Part shown: positions 45,824 to 58,700 of the stretch, one piece after another | How the letters are laid out: each line of letters starts with the position of its first letter | Position numbering within the stretch: the stretch's first letter is position 1 | Assembly (NCBI GenBank): GCA_022385805.1 | Contig: MU277673.1 | Location: 120,511-184,510, forward strand | Source: Pilatotrama ljubarskyi | Lineage: Eukaryota; Basidiomycota; Agaricomycetes; Polyporales; Polyporaceae | Length of the DNA: 64,000 nt | Direction: 5' to 3' | Made by a program: the position numbers and the translations under genes | The notes under the pieces: model-generated | Databases searched by the model: none | What the model was told of the DNA's origin: nothing | What the model saw: only the letters and a program-made list of their open reading frames with translations

Positions 45824-47488
45824 CTACCAGCCCTGCGCCCCTCTGACTTCCACATAGAGACACTTCCTCAAATTCTCTTTCATCTCGCCCTCCTGCCATG
45901 ACTGTACATCATCACGGACGGGCGACCCGTCGGTTGCGAAGAACGGCACAATGCACGTCTTCGCAATACCCTTGAAGAGATCCTCCAAAATCCAGGTCAG
46001 CCGCGGACCGGTCAGCTCGATCGCGGGTTCCGAGTTGATCTCCAGTAGGTTGACCTGGAACTTCCGTGGTGCAATGGGCGAGGGATCATGGGTCACGACG
46101 AAGTCGATCCCGTATAACTCGAAGGCATTAGGGAGGGGCTTCATGAGAAAAGATCTGATTAGCAACTCGTCCTGACTGTACGTGCGGCGGACGAACTTGG
46201 AAGTGGACGCTCATCTCTACCGCAGCCTTGAACGTCTCCGACAACACGCCAGCAATCTGCCTCTTGATCTCGGAGACATCGTCGGACGTGACAGTGGGGA
46301 ACTGAGCATCGGAAGTTCCCTCTGCTTGTTGCTGCTTAGCAGCGCTGATGGAGTCAGGGTCCATAGCTTGTCCCATCGCTCGACGAGGTTTGGGCTGCTG
46401 TCTGCCTGGACCATGAGCGGGCGATGATAAGACATGGCATCCGACAAGCTCATCGAGCAATCGTACTCCGGCTTCGCCGCGGTCCGTCTGAAGTGATGTA
46501 TTCGTCAAGTGAGCTGCCAAGTCAAGCTCGTCCGTGTCATCGTTGCGTCCTTGTTGGGATGGAGGCGTGTACGGGACAGCGGAGAAGAGGGCCAGGATAC
46601 GATCGTAAACATAGAGTTTGATTGCGCCAGAAGCCACGCAGTATACACGGAGGTGGAACTAGACAAGCATTGAACAGCCTGACCATGCCTACAGAGAGGG
46701 AGCGAGCTGACTTTGTGACCATGGAGATTCTGAGGCGGGGGCGCCTGAGAGCCGTCCAAGGGAACTTCCGCAGGATCGAGCAAAAGAGGATTTCCAAGAT
46801 ACTCCTGAAACAAAGGTTAGTTGACGAGGACTGTGCTCGGAAGATCGCAACCTATCACCTGAATGACAAAGTGCCGCAATTGAGACGTTACAACTGCGGT
46901 GTCTCTTCGTTCCGCGTCCCTCCCCTCTTCATCTCCCGCTTCGTCTTCAGAGTCATCTTGCTCAAACTCCTCGAAGATCGCCTGCAACTGCTCCTTGGTG
47001 CGGAACAAGCGGAGACCCATGCCACGGTCGGCCATGCCGGGTTTCAAGATCCACCACTTGGCTGGGTCGCCCTTGTCAATCTCGTCCGAGAGATCATAGA
47101 GGTCGTCACCCCAGAGCTCGTCAAGCTCATCTGCGAAGCTGAGCTCGAGCTCCCAAGTCCGCGGTACCCCCCAGGACAGGATAGAGTCAGGATGCTTGGT
47201 GAGGTAGTTGTGAATGCATCGGGAGAGGAAGTGCTTGCGTATCAGAGCTTTCCGGATGACATAGGACGACGAGAGAACTTTGGATCCTGTCGTATGTGAG
47301 AAAGTCAAGGCATGATCGAGCGCGTCGTATGTCGCCCACTGCAGCAGGCGGCCAGGCGAAGAGACCAGATCCGGGTGCAGAGAGGTCACGATTGTCGGTT
47401 TTGGAGAGATACAGTCTAGTGCATTCCGGACAAGACGATCCGTGAGCGGCGCAGAGGGCCAGGAGACGAACGCGGTGAAGTCCTCCAT
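45824..47488 (-). CDS. Tubulin-tyrosine-ligase (TTL) family protein, 499 aa, four exons
   Basis: The exons are 47488-46859, 46804-46712, 46658-46197 and 46138-45824 (500 codons). ATP-grasp features of TTL proteins are visible: KWWILKPGMADRGMGLRLF (nucleotide-binding Lys and Gly-rich loop), VIQEYLGNPLLLDP, HLRVYCVASGAIKLYVYDRI, and ELYGIDFVV followed by VNLLEINSEPAIEL, where Glu and Asn bind Mg. The family adds amino acids to protein C-termini. The closest fungal type is the Pby1-like group, whose substrate is not settled and which in yeast associates with P-bodies. A Ser/Gln/Asp-rich insertion of about 90 residues interrupts the third exon. Confidence 0.88.
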
Positions 47489-47676
47489 CGTCGCGTCTTG
47501 AGCGCAGAAATATCTACTTAGGCGCTCGACGCGATCTGCAGAGTCTAGAGACGAGGACGGGCGTCTATCCGTTGCTTGCCGCGGTAGCGTCTTGGCGGTC
47601 GCCCGCGTACCGTCGGCATCTCGTCCTACCTTTCCACCGCTCCTCTTACAAGTGGGCCTCGTCGCCGCCGTACGAT
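47489..47676. promoter_or_regulatory. Bidirectional promoter of the TTL-family gene and MMM1
   Basis: There are 188 bp between the divergent start codons 47488 (-) and 47677 (+). An in-frame upstream ATG for MMM1 at 47572 lies in this stretch, but the conserved protein start is at 47677. Confidence 0.55.
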
Positions 47677-48865
47677 ATGGCGACGGCGTACATCTTCACG
47701 CTGCAGCCTACCTTCACTCAGGGTCTCATACTGGGCCAGGCGTCCATACTTCTCTTGCTGTTCTTGGTCCTCAAGTACCTGTTCTTCGACGCGGATCCTG
47801 ACCGCCCATACCGGAAAGCCTCTTACCAACCGAAAGTCGAGCCACGTTCCGAGGGAAACAATCTCTCTGCTGGAGGTGTGGATTTGGCAAAGGTTGAATC
47901 CAGCGCGGGGGTAGGAGATGCGGAGAGCTCTGAGTGGTTAAATGTCTTCCTACAGCAAGTGCGTCTGTGATCGAATGCCGGGCGTCAGGAAGTCGACTGA
48001 GGGGTCTCAGGTATTGGATGCATACCGAGTGAAGCTTAGGGACGGGCTCTCCGGCGCTGAAGGAGACGAGGTGGCCCGAAAGCGAGTTGAAGACTTCGCC
48101 AACAAAATGCGTCCGACGGGCTTCTTGGTATCTTGCTAGCGCCGTGTAGTCCGAAGTACGAGCCCGCTGAGTTTGTTCCAGGATAACATCCAAGTCCACT
48201 CTGTCGACATGGGCTCATCGGCGCCACGCTTGTCGCGCGCACGGATACGTCGCTCGTTAGCACCCAGCGCTGAACCGGTATGTGCACTGTTACCGGAATC
48301 TGGCAAGCTTCTGAATGTTGCCCAGGAAATCGAGTACGACATGAACTACATCGACTCTGTGTCAATATCCATCTCGACCTCCGTACTGTTCAACTACCCT
48401 TTTCCCTCATTTGCGCGACTGCCTGTATCCCTGACAATATCTCTCTCGCTCTTCTCCTCATCCGTAAGTGTTCGCTCTACGAAACGCCTGCGGCTGCTCT
48501 GATCATCCCCGGGTCATCGTAGGTCCGCCTAACACCACCGAATCCTCATTCTCCGCACCCCACGATCACCTTCACGCTTCCTGCGCCTCATTCTGACTTC
48601 ACCCTGGACATCAAGACGACATCGCTGATGGGCAGCCGTGCAAAACTAGAAGATGTGCCGAAGCTGCACGAGTTGATCGTGAATCAGGTATGGCCATACG
48701 CTGGATATCCGGAGTGCTCAAATCGATATGTGCACTCAGATACGGAGGGCTATTCTTGAAAAGGGGACATGGAAGGTCGTGCTTCCCGGCCTGTCCAGTG
48801 TGAGTGAAGTACAGCAGGACGTGAAGATGGAGCGCAAGCTCGTTGAAGAAGCATTTCTTTCCTGA
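47677..48865 (+). CDS. MMM1: ERMES subunit Mmm1, maintenance of mitochondrial morphology protein 1, 307 aa, six exons
   Basis: The exons are 47677-47958, 48011-48127, 48182-48277, 48326-48463, 48523-48687 and 48740-48865 (308 codons). The short luminal start YIFTLQPTFTQGLILGQ leads into a single membrane helix, SILLLLFLVLKYLFF. After a linker comes the SMP lipid-transfer domain: NVFLQQVLDAYRVKLRDG, DNIQVHSVDMGSSAPRLS, FNYPFPSFARLPVSLTIS, LDIKTTSLMGSRAKLEDVPK, IRRAILEKGTWKVVLPGL. Mmm1 is the ER anchor of the ER-mitochondria encounter structure, moving phospholipids with Mdm12, Mdm10 and Mdm34. The start at 47677 matches the family N-terminus; the frame is open further upstream without conservation. 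Confidence 0.95.
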
Positions 48866-49093
48866 GGCTCGAGTTTACGTCCGTTCCTCTCATGACGATG
48901 ATGATTGCATGGGTACGTGCTCTGGATACTCGCGCCGGTTGTCTCGTTCGTCTCATGGAATATCCTCAGAAAATCATGATTAGGCGATGTAATACTATAA
49001 TACCGCAGTGTTGTACTAATCCCCCGGTTTCTGAATACCCATTCCTGCAAGCATCGATTACCAAACACCGCTACGAGTGGTCGATCTAGAAAT

Positions 49094-50806
49094 CTACCGC
49101 GCCTTCGACCTCTTCCGCCGTCCGCCTCCAAATTCCTCTCCTATAGCCCTTTTCTTAGGAACAATTGAATTCGGCGGGCCCTGAGCTTGCTTCGAGCTCG
49201 ACGCGCTGCAGTCCACTCTCGATGGCAACGCTCCTGCGAGGTCTCGGTTGTACCCGATACGAAGCCAGCCGGAACAAACAGCCTGAAGTACGGCCATGTC
49301 ATACATCTGCTCGATCGTGTTTGCTACGACTGGTGGAATAGCTTTTCTGTCTTGAATTGTTTCTTTGATAACATTGCTGGCGTACTGACATGCCGACGAG
49401 TCGTGTCAGAAAAGTATTGTCGCCGGGGCGGCACGAACAGACCGGGACTCACTTGCGGACCAAGTTTTCTAATCTTAGGCAGCGCCGAGGGGGCGTTGCC
49501 TATGCAACGATAAGTGCCGAGGTACCTCCATAGATTGCTCTCTCTGTAGAATAACTCGATCTCTTCGCCATACTTGCGTTCCGCATCTGGTGTCTTCTTC
49601 CATGCTCCTCGGGACGCATTACCGGCCTTCGCATGGTAGAAAAAGGTGGGAGAGATTACAAGACAATGCGTGGTTCTTCCGTCATCAGGCCATACGACTC
49701 CCTGAGGGACTTTCGACATGTATTTGTTCTGAATGCTGCAGGAGGTATGAGCATATCCATGCAAGAAGTAGCCGGTAAAGCAGTCACCCACCAGAGTTGC
49801 CTGGCCGGCTAGGATCAAGTTGGAGGTGAGCGGCATAGGTAGGTCAACTCTGTCAACTCACCTCGGGCAAGCGCAGAGGTGAGTTGGCTCTGAAAGCAAC
49901 GATATGCTTCGCTGGCATCCCCAGCGCTCCCTTCGGACTTGCCCGGGGGAAAACCAGCGGAGAGAAGGAACGCTCGGCTTTCTAAAGGGAACAAGGAGCG
50001 GTTTAGCGCAAGCACGGACAACTATCTCGCTGATTATTCCGAGCAACAATGAACGCTTACCACCCTCTCACTGAGAACAGTCAGCTGTCTCTCAGCATCT
50101 CGGATTTCACGTCTCGCTTCCTCAACGTTTTTGCGAAGCTGCTCGGACGACTAGGTTGAAATCACGTCAGGCATGACCGTCGTATCACTGCGGTATATAA
50201 GACGCCGCTGACCTCTTTCAAAGCCACATTCTTGGACTGGACGCGTTTGTGCTTGTCTCGTTTGACGGAGAGTTCTGTCGCGAGCGAGGCCCTCGCGTCG
50301 GCCTGTGATATAGCGATGCCTTAGTGCATCGGTTATAATCTGCCACGACTACCTACGAATGCGCCGTCCCTACTTCTGCGTTCTGCTTCCAATGCTTCCA
50401 ATCGGCTCTATTGAGGAGATGCAGCACTCATCAGCTCAAGGCCACAGGTCTGTTTAGCGAGTGGAAGTTCACTGAATAATCTTGGCCTCCAGATGTTTGC
50501 TGGAGACTGGACAGCTCGGCCTTCATACACTCAATCTCGTGCCTCAGCTGGACGTTCTCTTCCTGGAGCAAGTACACCTCTGAGTCACTTGACGTGGTCA
50601 CTGACGAATCCCTTGCGCGTTTCTACGGGGCACAAACTCTCTTGAACGGCCTACGCGTAGAAGCTAATGGAGGGGCATACCTGTCTACCCAGTTCCAATT
50701 CCTGTATCTCCATGCAGACACGTCTAAGCTCCTCATTCAGTAGCTTGACCATCTCGCTGGCTAGTGACCCGGGCTCGCTCGTGCCCTGATTGGAGATCGC
50801 CGACAT
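49094..50806 (-). CDS. Coiled-coil protein with conserved C-terminal domain (DUF6697-like), 397 aa, eight exons (paralogue 1)
   Basis: The exons are 50806-50681, 50622-50473, 50407-50357, 50302-50213, 50150-50061, 49981-49862, 49728-49453 and 49384-49094 (398 codons). Residues 15-210 form successive heptad-rich coiled-coil blocks (LLQEENVQLRHEIECMKAEL, RLEALEAERRSRD). Residues 250-350 form a compact domain with HCLVISPTFFYHAKAG, LWRYLGTYRC and PVVANTIEQMYDMAVLQ. From memory this resembles the basidiomycete domain DUF6697, but I cannot confirm it. The tail KKRAIGEE...GGRRKRSKAR looks like a nuclear localisation signal. A tandem paralogue follows at 51503-53131 on the same strand. Function is unknown. 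Confidence 0.72.
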
Positions 50807-51502
50807 GGTACGGTGTCAGGTCGACCTTGGGTCTGTGACACACGAAGCTTGAAGGCTCCGGAGATTGGATGATCAATCCAGAGTGCAGTTTGTGACTGAG
50901 AGATCAGCGAGAGGTCAGGAGACCGGAACGGTCAGTCCGCGCGTAGCTAGAGTGACTCTCGGTGCTGGTTCTTGGTGTCGCCTTAAATAATTGGCAAGCC
51001 TGTAACCGCTTTTGGCCATCCGCCTTCACCTTCCTCCGCGCAAAACGCCCATGGAATCGTCCATCATGGACATTCCGAGCTATGCGGTAGGCTTACTGAT
51101 ATTGACCACCTCAAGGAAGGATACATGATAGTGTATGGGATCATATGAAGTATCAGTTTCAGGTTTGCTACTGTACTTAGTAGCCGCGATAGTCTGAGCG
51201 GGTTTGTAACTTGTAACGGCTCGTTACACGTAACTACCCAATTCGGCCTGTTGTACTTACGCTCTCGTTCTCTCCGACGAACCAACGCCATCCCCGCCTC
51301 GCCAGTACTTATCGGCGTCGGCGCTCGGGCTCCTCCTCGTCTCGCTCCCTGTAGCCCTCGAAGTAAACGTCGTTCGTCACGAATTCCGACTCGGGGTCCG
51401 GCGCCGGCCGGTAACAGGGTTGGCGTATGCCAATGCCAGTGCAGCAGGCTCGCCGGCCGCTGGAACAAGCTGCGAGCCCTCAGTACGGATCAACGGCTGA
51501 AA
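50807..51502 (-). other. Intergenic stretch between the two tandem coiled-coil genes
   Basis: This 700-bp stretch is the promoter side of paralogue 1 and the 3' flank of paralogue 2. A minus-strand frame at 51064-51468 lacks similarity and is probably chance. Confidence 0.4.
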
Positions 51503-53131
51503 TTAGACTTCCAAAGCGGTCGCTGTGACGTGGTCAAAGCTACACCGTTGGAGGGCGAAGTACTCTAGCGAAAGGACGCCATCCCTATACATATCATCCA
51601 CGAGTCGAGAGACCACTGGAGCGACTTCCTCGGGAGAGGTCACCGTCGCGTCAACTGCCCGACGAGCTGCCTGGAGATCGGAAGCACGTCAGAGACATAT
51701 TGCCTTGTGAAGCAGGAGTACTTGCCTGTGCACTGAAGCCCGATGCGGTTTCGAGACTGACGGGCGAGAAGTGCAAACACTCGAAGCGTCCCAGATAGTA
51801 GTATGCACCGCTCGTCTTGCATATGATGTCGCTGTAGCGCCCCTGATCTTTCTTGAGGAGGCCATTGATCTCCCGTGCCTTCCAAACACCTTTGCCTTGA
51901 CGGTCGCTTGGAACATAGACGAAGGAAGGTGCCAGCAGAATTGTACGCTCGATCTCGTCTTCTATCCACAGGGCGTCCTCCTTTTTAATGACGAGCAGAT
52001 TCACAGTACCGCTGCAATGAGGGAAATTAGACTGGTGGTGCCACTGCAGTATCGCGTGACACTCACAACCTATCACGAATCGCCTACGCATAACAAATAT
52101 CAAGTAGTACCAACCCCGGTCAGCACGGTGGCGTGAGGTGAGCGACGAACGCAGCCTACCTGAGGCAATCTGTTTGCGCGGGCTAGAGGCTTTATCGCGG
52201 AGAAAGGAGGAAGGAGTCCGCTTTGATGCGGACTTGCTTCCAAAAAGGCCGAGAAGTCGAAGGATTCCGACGCGGTGGATTCCTGTGACATGTATAGCAT
52301 CATTATAAGCCATGATTGTATTCCACGCGCAAAAGGCCGAGCCGACTCACAAGCTCGTTCTCTAGGGCTTTTATACGACCTAGCAAGACTTGTAGCTTGG
52401 TTCGTGCGTCGTCATACGTCACCTCTGTTGCTGAAAATGCCTAGCAAAGGTGATTAGGGGAGCGGAGGTTAGCCAAGCTGCAACAGTCTTAGTGCATTTC
52501 AGCTGCCATTGACTTGTGCTCACTATCTGCAGCTCCGCATTCTCCTTCTTGAGATGCTTGTAATCCGTTTTGCAAGATTCGATCTGATCAGCTAGGTTCT
52601 GCACCTCCGTGGTCTATGAGCGCACAGAGCTATGAGCGATTGTGAATTGCACCGGGCGACTATCATATACAATGGTACCTGCTTTGATTCCGCACGTCTC
52701 ATTTCTTCGGCAGCTTCACGAATACGCATCTCCAAGTCGTCAGCGGTCTAAAATGGGGCACTGGCATTCAGATTTAATCGGTGTGCGGCCATGACAATGG
52801 TGGGCTACTTCCATTGTCCACTCCTAGTTTGCAGTCCTGGCTCTCTCGAGCGACCGCTAAGCGCAATCTCAGGGTGGCCATTTCCTCCTTTAATTCGCCA
52901 TTTTCTCGACGCAGTGTTGAACTATCAATCAACAATGTCTCTTCAGGCGGCTGTCGTATACCACTGAGTAAGAGAGAGAAGAGACATAGCGTTATACGTT
53001 CTTCCGCATACCTTCGCCACGCGACGGAGGTCGTCCAGCTCGCGGCGCTTCTGCTGCAGCTTGTCATACAGCAGTTGTACCATTGTTTGCGCAAGTTCGG
53101 GGTCTTCCGAGAGGGCCGAGAGGGTGTCCAT
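51503..53131 (-). CDS. Coiled-coil protein with conserved C-terminal domain, tandem paralogue 2, multi-exon
   Basis: The start MDTLSALSEDPELAQTMVQL at 53131 leads into coiled-coil exons: LQQKRRELDDLRRVAK, then STLRRENGELKEEMATLRLR, DDLEMRIREAAEEMRRAES and KTDYKHLKKENAELQ. The C-terminal domain has VIKKEDALWIEDEIERTILL, YYYLGRFECLHFSPVSL and, in the last exon (ending 51503), VAPVVSRLVDDMYRDGVLS. The order of coiled coil, YLG-x-[YF]-x-C and PVV...MYD matches paralogue 1, so the pair is a tandem duplication. It lacks the basic C-terminal tail of paralogue 1. Exon borders between 51700 and 52950 were only partly resolved. Confidence 0.65.
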
Positions 53132-53413
53132 CGTTCTCAGTGATTGAGGGGTTGGGCGGACCGTCGGTGTGACTCCAGGCCAGCAGCTGCAACTTGCTAC
53201 TGTATGTAGGCGTCGCCGAGGTCGTGGGCGCAGATGAAGCTGCTGCTCGTTGACATCGCCCGGGGCCAAACAGCTCTCCGCGCATGCTGCCGGAAATGGC
53301 AATTACGTCTTCCGGGAAGGCTCGTGGGAATAGGCGGGTTAGGTCGCCTATTTTCATGTTGCCACTATAGGTACTGGGCCACGTTATACAGAAGAGACAT
53401 GTCCGCTAGTATG

Positions 53414-56400
53414 CTACCAATGCCGTCTGAGTTGCCGCTTTATCGCTTCATACGCAGTCTTCGTCTCGGTCCGACTTGGCTCCAGCTCCGCTAGATACTG
53501 GTCTACCGCCTGATCTATCCGGAAGACAGGGAAGTCGCCTCGGGACGCAGCCGACTGGGGACGCTTGGCTTCCTCGATCCAATCCGTAAGGAGGACAGCA
53601 ATGTCGGAAGAAATGGCTTGCACGTTGGCTTGTTCGTTGAATGGCGGTACCTATAGGGAGGCTGCCTTCAGTATCCGTGCGCAGAAGTCGACCATACTAA
53701 CGAGATACGCACCTGCGACTCGTACATCTCGTGCAATATGTCCCATACTTCTGGGTAAGGCACACCGCACTGCACCAAGATGCGTGGCGCCCAGCCGTAT
53801 GGTATATCGCCTTTGTGAGCAAGTGCAAAGCGGACCAAGAGGGACGCGATATGTTCTATAGGCGGGAGTCAGGCTTTTGCTACGAGCATATGTACTTCTG
53901 ACTCACGTAGAGGGAATGCGCTTTCCGAGGGATAGTAACGTTGCCCTAGAGGTATGACCTTCGCCACGATGCGATCAGCGGCTACTTTTGGTTCGACGCC
54001 TTCGATCGCTGTCCGCTGCTGTCAGAGAAAAGCCCCAACAATAGATTACGAACACTTACCTTCTTCAAATATCCTGTTCCAGATGGGTCGGACGATGCTC
54101 TCGTCGCGATGCTCGGAAACATGGAGGATGAGGAGCTTGATGAGTGGCAAATCCAGGGGCTCAGCCCAGAGCTGGTACAGCTATACATGCCCGCTATCAG
54201 GGTATGTATAAGCAGAAGACGCATCGACATTACCTCAGTGATATTGTACAGACGCATCGACAAAGCCTTGAAGCGCTCCGAAACCTCTGGCTCATGCTGT
54301 CGGGGCAAGAGAGTGTTGTACAACTCGAGCTGAACCTGTGCAACCTCCAGCTTCTCCTCGAGATCGGTGAGGAAGGCGATAGCGGTCTCGTGCCGGCCGC
54401 CAACCGACACAGGATGCGATTTCGCGTTGCCCACTGCAAGCGTCAAGTATTCTAGGCGAGTCTCCAGCGAGAGATTGAAACTACGAGAAGATTGGTCATG
54501 GATGATATGCTGACATGGCAGCGCCACTCACTCTGTGGATTCTGCCAACACCGCAAGTACCTCAGCGGCGCGAAGAGGTTGACCGTCTTTGACATAGAAC
54601 TGCCATAGGAGCTGAAACTTCTCGACCGTAATCGGCTCTCTCCTGAGATGTGCCTCCAGATATGCTGGTCGCATCTACATATTTGATGAGCGTGACGCAA
54701 CGAAATCGAGCCCGTGTGTTTTCCCTACCTCTAGTAGTTCGTCCGCCATTCCCCGGCCAATGAGCCAGTTGTAGAGCGTAGAGTGGAACATCTCGTCCTC
54801 GCTAGCGAACGCGAGCTCGTATGCATGCGCTCTGACCGTCTCTGGGTCGTCAGCCTGCGACGGGCTCTGCTTCGTGGGGGCGCATCGCTCCTCAAAGACA
54901 GAGAGCGAGTCCAAGACGAGCTCATAACAGTGCTTCCGACGTTCCCAGAATTGAGCACGCGAGTCGTTGACAGGACATCCGGCAATCCAGTATTCTTGGC
55001 CCTGAAGATCTGTGTCGAAGACTTGCGCGCAGTGCAAGGGCAATTCCACGGCGCCTTACATGGTGATACCTTCATGAGAACGTCGCTGTGCCCGAAGATA
55101 GAATGGGCATACCTTTCGCGTAGTTCAACTGTTGATAATCGCCGCAGATTTCGCGTAGCTTCTCGAACTCCAAGTTACGGGCACCCTTCATGAATAACCT
55201 GTAGGAGGGTCAATGTCTTCGTGCCTCGTTGGAAACAGGGTCACGCACCTCAGAGACTCTCCGAGCCATGTCTGACGTTCCATAGGGTTGCGAGTCTCGA
55301 CCGCCCTACGGATGTTTTCTCTTGCCTGTCTCACCACGCGTCAGCGGGCAGCACAATGGAAGTTGAGGGGGCAGTATGTACCTTGTACAACATCACATCG
55401 TCCGTACTGCAGAAAGAGCCGCATCGCTGTTGCAAGACTTCGCTGATGGTGTCGACCTGCCCGAGAATAAGCTTTGCCGTCCGAGGTCATCTTTGAAGAG
55501 AACGTACGCTGATTTGCTGCCCAATCTGCTGGTTGATGATGACGTTCACGAGCGCACGAGACACTGTGACGCCCTTGTCTGCGGTGATGAGATCCTCAAA
55601 TGTCAGGGAGCCGATGAGTTGCTGGATCTCCGGGTCGCACCTGCCACTGTCTGTGAGTTGTGCTCTCCAGTATGTGTCGTAGCACTTACTGCCCAATCAA
55701 CTCGCCCAGCCTGTGATCGTTCAGGAGCAGAAGGAAGGAGAGAGCCTCGATCGTTCGCCCAAGCAAGCTCAAGAGCTGGGAGACGGAACTTTGCTCCGCC
55801 TGCAAATCTAGCGTTAATTACCTGATATACAAGCCAATACATTACCAAGCTAACCTTCCATGCCTCCTGCTCACTCCCGCTCGCAGACCGAGCTCCCGTA
55901 TGATCACCAGGTGCGGAATGGAAGAGGTAGGGGTTAGTATCCAGCAATTCCTTCAGAGCGAATAAGTTCTTCTGAGCGATGACCAGAATGTCATCTGGCA
56001 CGCTGAGGTCTTTCAAGCCGTTCACGCTAGTGACTATGGTCAGACTCCACTCGGTAACTCGCAAACGATTATGCCACCTACCCGGTCTTCGTCAGTTTAA
56101 CCTTCCAGAAAGGCCGTACCAGCCTGGCGAAGTATAGCGCGAGCCCTTCACGCCTGCCACTGAAGGTTGCAGTACCGGAGCCGTCGCCTGAACTCTGACT
56201 CAGAACATAGGACAGCTGTGAAAGGATATAGACTCACTCGTGCCATAGGTTGTTCGCTCGGCCCATGTCGGGCGTTCGCCCAAGTCGTAGAACGCTTGTC
56301 TTGCGACGGCAGCCAATTCCGCGCTCACTCTGCTCATAGAGCCTAACGGAGACTGTTCCATGGGATCGAGGAAGGTGTTCCCGCTCGCAATCGCTAGGAG

Positions 56401-58510
56401 CATGGCACATGTTTGATCACGGCCGTAGCTGTGTATATTAACAAAAGCGCGTGGCAATCATGGCGGAATGAAATACCTATTGCGGAGATCGATGAGCGGT
56501 TGGGCATTGCCTTCGACTTGGAACTCTTCGATAGCCTCTTTGAGCGCATCCACAGCCCGTCGCTTCGCTATCCAATGTAGTCCACCATTGGTCAATATAA
56601 TGTACTGCCGTGCAGGCTCGGAAAACTGTATGGCGAGCTCGTTCGTGACCAAGGGAGCAGGAGTGTTGGGAGGCGCAGAGGTCGTCAGGGAGTACTTTGA
56701 ACGAGGCACTGGGGCTATGCCCCACGTCAACCCATACATAGGAATCAGGGTGGCCCGCTCCGTTAGGGGAACCCGGTTGGCTACCGCGTTCGTGGTGCCG
56801 TAGGAATGGTTGACATATTGGGGTGGCGGCGGCTGTATCTGAGGTATGCGATCCTGACCAAGTGACCCTATCTGCGTGAGGTCGGGAGCCATACAAAGCA
56901 AATAGTCGATGTCGGCGACGTCCCCGCGCTGTACCGCAATTGTGATCCCAAGATCGTAACAAGCATCCTCCAGAGCGGTGATGATGTAAGGCCGGGAGGT
57001 GGCTTGTTGCTGCCTTTGACCTGCGCCATAGCCTCCCGGAGCCTCGCGGAAGCGAGTCGATTGTTCGTCCGGGTGGATGAGGTTGGATGGGGGGAGGCGG
57101 ACATGGGCGAGTGAGAGGCTGCGGAATCCAGGAGTGGGGGAAGTGCTCCAGCCGTATGTTGAGCCTACTGGTGATGGCGAAAAGTACAAACGCACTCCAT
57201 TTGTTGTGATGGCCACTAGCTGGACACCAGAGCGCGATTCGCTAGGGTCAATGACGTGCAATGCAACGATGTTGAAGCCCTGAGGAGTCAGGGCCGGTGA
57301 ACCGGGGACCTTGTCCTGCGCGGCCTTGTAGAGGTTAGCAATGGTTTGGAGATGCTGAACATGCTTGTCGCCGTTCGTTCGCCAGACGGAGATAGTGTTT
57401 CTTGCTGTGAGCGAATAGAAGCAGTTTCTCGCAGGGTCGGCGACCAGGGACGTGATCCTGTCTGCACCCAGATTAGATGGGAGTGATTAGGGCTGTGGAG
57501 AACGCATACCATCCGCATTCGACCCGCCTATGCGTGGAAGCAGACTCTGGACGCCACCGACAGAGTGGTTGATGAGCTGTACCCTCTTCCCAAACCACCC
57601 TTCTTTCTCCTGATAGTGCAGCTCATAGAGGTTGCCGTCCTGGGATCCTGACATGAAAATGCGGCCGTCTGGAGTGCCAATCACAGAGGACATTTCCACG
57701 TCGCAAGCGATGGACATGTCGGTAGCATACAGCTTGATCTCCTTGCGGGTCTGGTTGTTCGGACCCGGCACTGGGGTGGTAGACACGCCAATGAGCAGAA
57801 CAGTGACCGGGGTACATATCACCAGGAGGGACGTTATCTCGTCGATGAAGACGCCGCTTTTTGGTTTGACGAGGGCGACATGGGTGATCACGTCGGGTTG
57901 GTCCACGAAGGAGCTCAACTCTTGACTGCACAACGTTCAGCCGGAAGCTGATTAGCTCACAAGCACTTGCGACGCACCCGTCCACGTAGTCCCACAAGAA
58001 GAGATTGTGGTCAATAGCTATCCACACGCGGTCGATTTCGGGGAGCAGTCCCATATGCGTGGCGAGGTTGGTTGCTGCGCCACGAGTTGTAAGAACGCGT
58101 TCGCGATGCTCTTCACGCTACGTACAAGTGTAGTATTGCCACAAGCTTTCCGGAATGCCGATGTGTCTCCTCTTCTGGAAGGGCGCGCGGTAGTCGTCGG
58201 GAAAGACTGTATACGATGCGGACGAAGGCATGCCGGCTGCAGACGAGTTCACTCTTTGTATGGCATGTACGCAAGACACACACTCACAAATCATGTCGCC
58301 GAGGTCTGGTATAATCTGCGAGTCCTTCACCAACTGCTCCTGGAGGACCCGACTGGCTGCTTGGAGAGCGGGGAGGTCCACCACGGGAGCCGGCTTCGAC
58401 GCGGCCTGCGTCTGCCTCAGTTTGCTCGCGTTGGCAGACGCGAGCAGCGGGCCCGACGACGAGGACGACGCGAGGTGTGGCTGGGACGCCATGGAGGATA
58501 GGAAAGCCAT
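53414..58510 (-). CDS. NUP170: Nucleoporin Nup155/Nup170 of the inner ring, many exons
   Basis: The first exons are 58510-58288, 58236-58126, 58074-57978, 57925-57510 and 57461-56477, followed by many shorter ones down to the stop at 53414. Diagnostic segments in order are HMGLLPEIDRVWIAIDHNLF, LFLWDYVDGQELSSF (first blade of the beta-propeller), ITSLVADPARNCFYSLT and FSGRREGLALYFARLVRP (start of the alpha-solenoid). Helical repeats then run to a C-terminus containing DQAVDQYLAELEPS. The total is roughly 1,350-1,400 residues, normal for the family. It is a structural scaffold of the nuclear pore inner ring (with Nup192, Nup188, Nic96, Nup53 partners). An ATG at 58492 is an alternative start. 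3' exon borders beyond 56200 are inferred from frame changes. Confidence 0.88.
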
Positions 58511-58700
58511 GGATGAGAGGCCGCGGGATGCGACGGTGGCGGAGGAGAGCAAGACTTGAACAATTCCTCGAGCGCGGCACCGATCACGCGTCATACGCGC
58601 GCGCGACTTTTTGTTTTCTCGCCGTCGCGCGCAGGCTGCAGCCTTGTACTCTCCCTTCTCCACGACGCCTCTATTGTCGAGCTCGGGCTCCTACTTCGCA
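58511..58700. promoter_or_regulatory. Bidirectional promoter of NUP170 and the CDK11-like kinase
   Basis: 190 bp separate the two divergent start codons. Pyrimidine-rich sequence lies just before the kinase start. No TATA box is evident. Confidence 0.55.
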
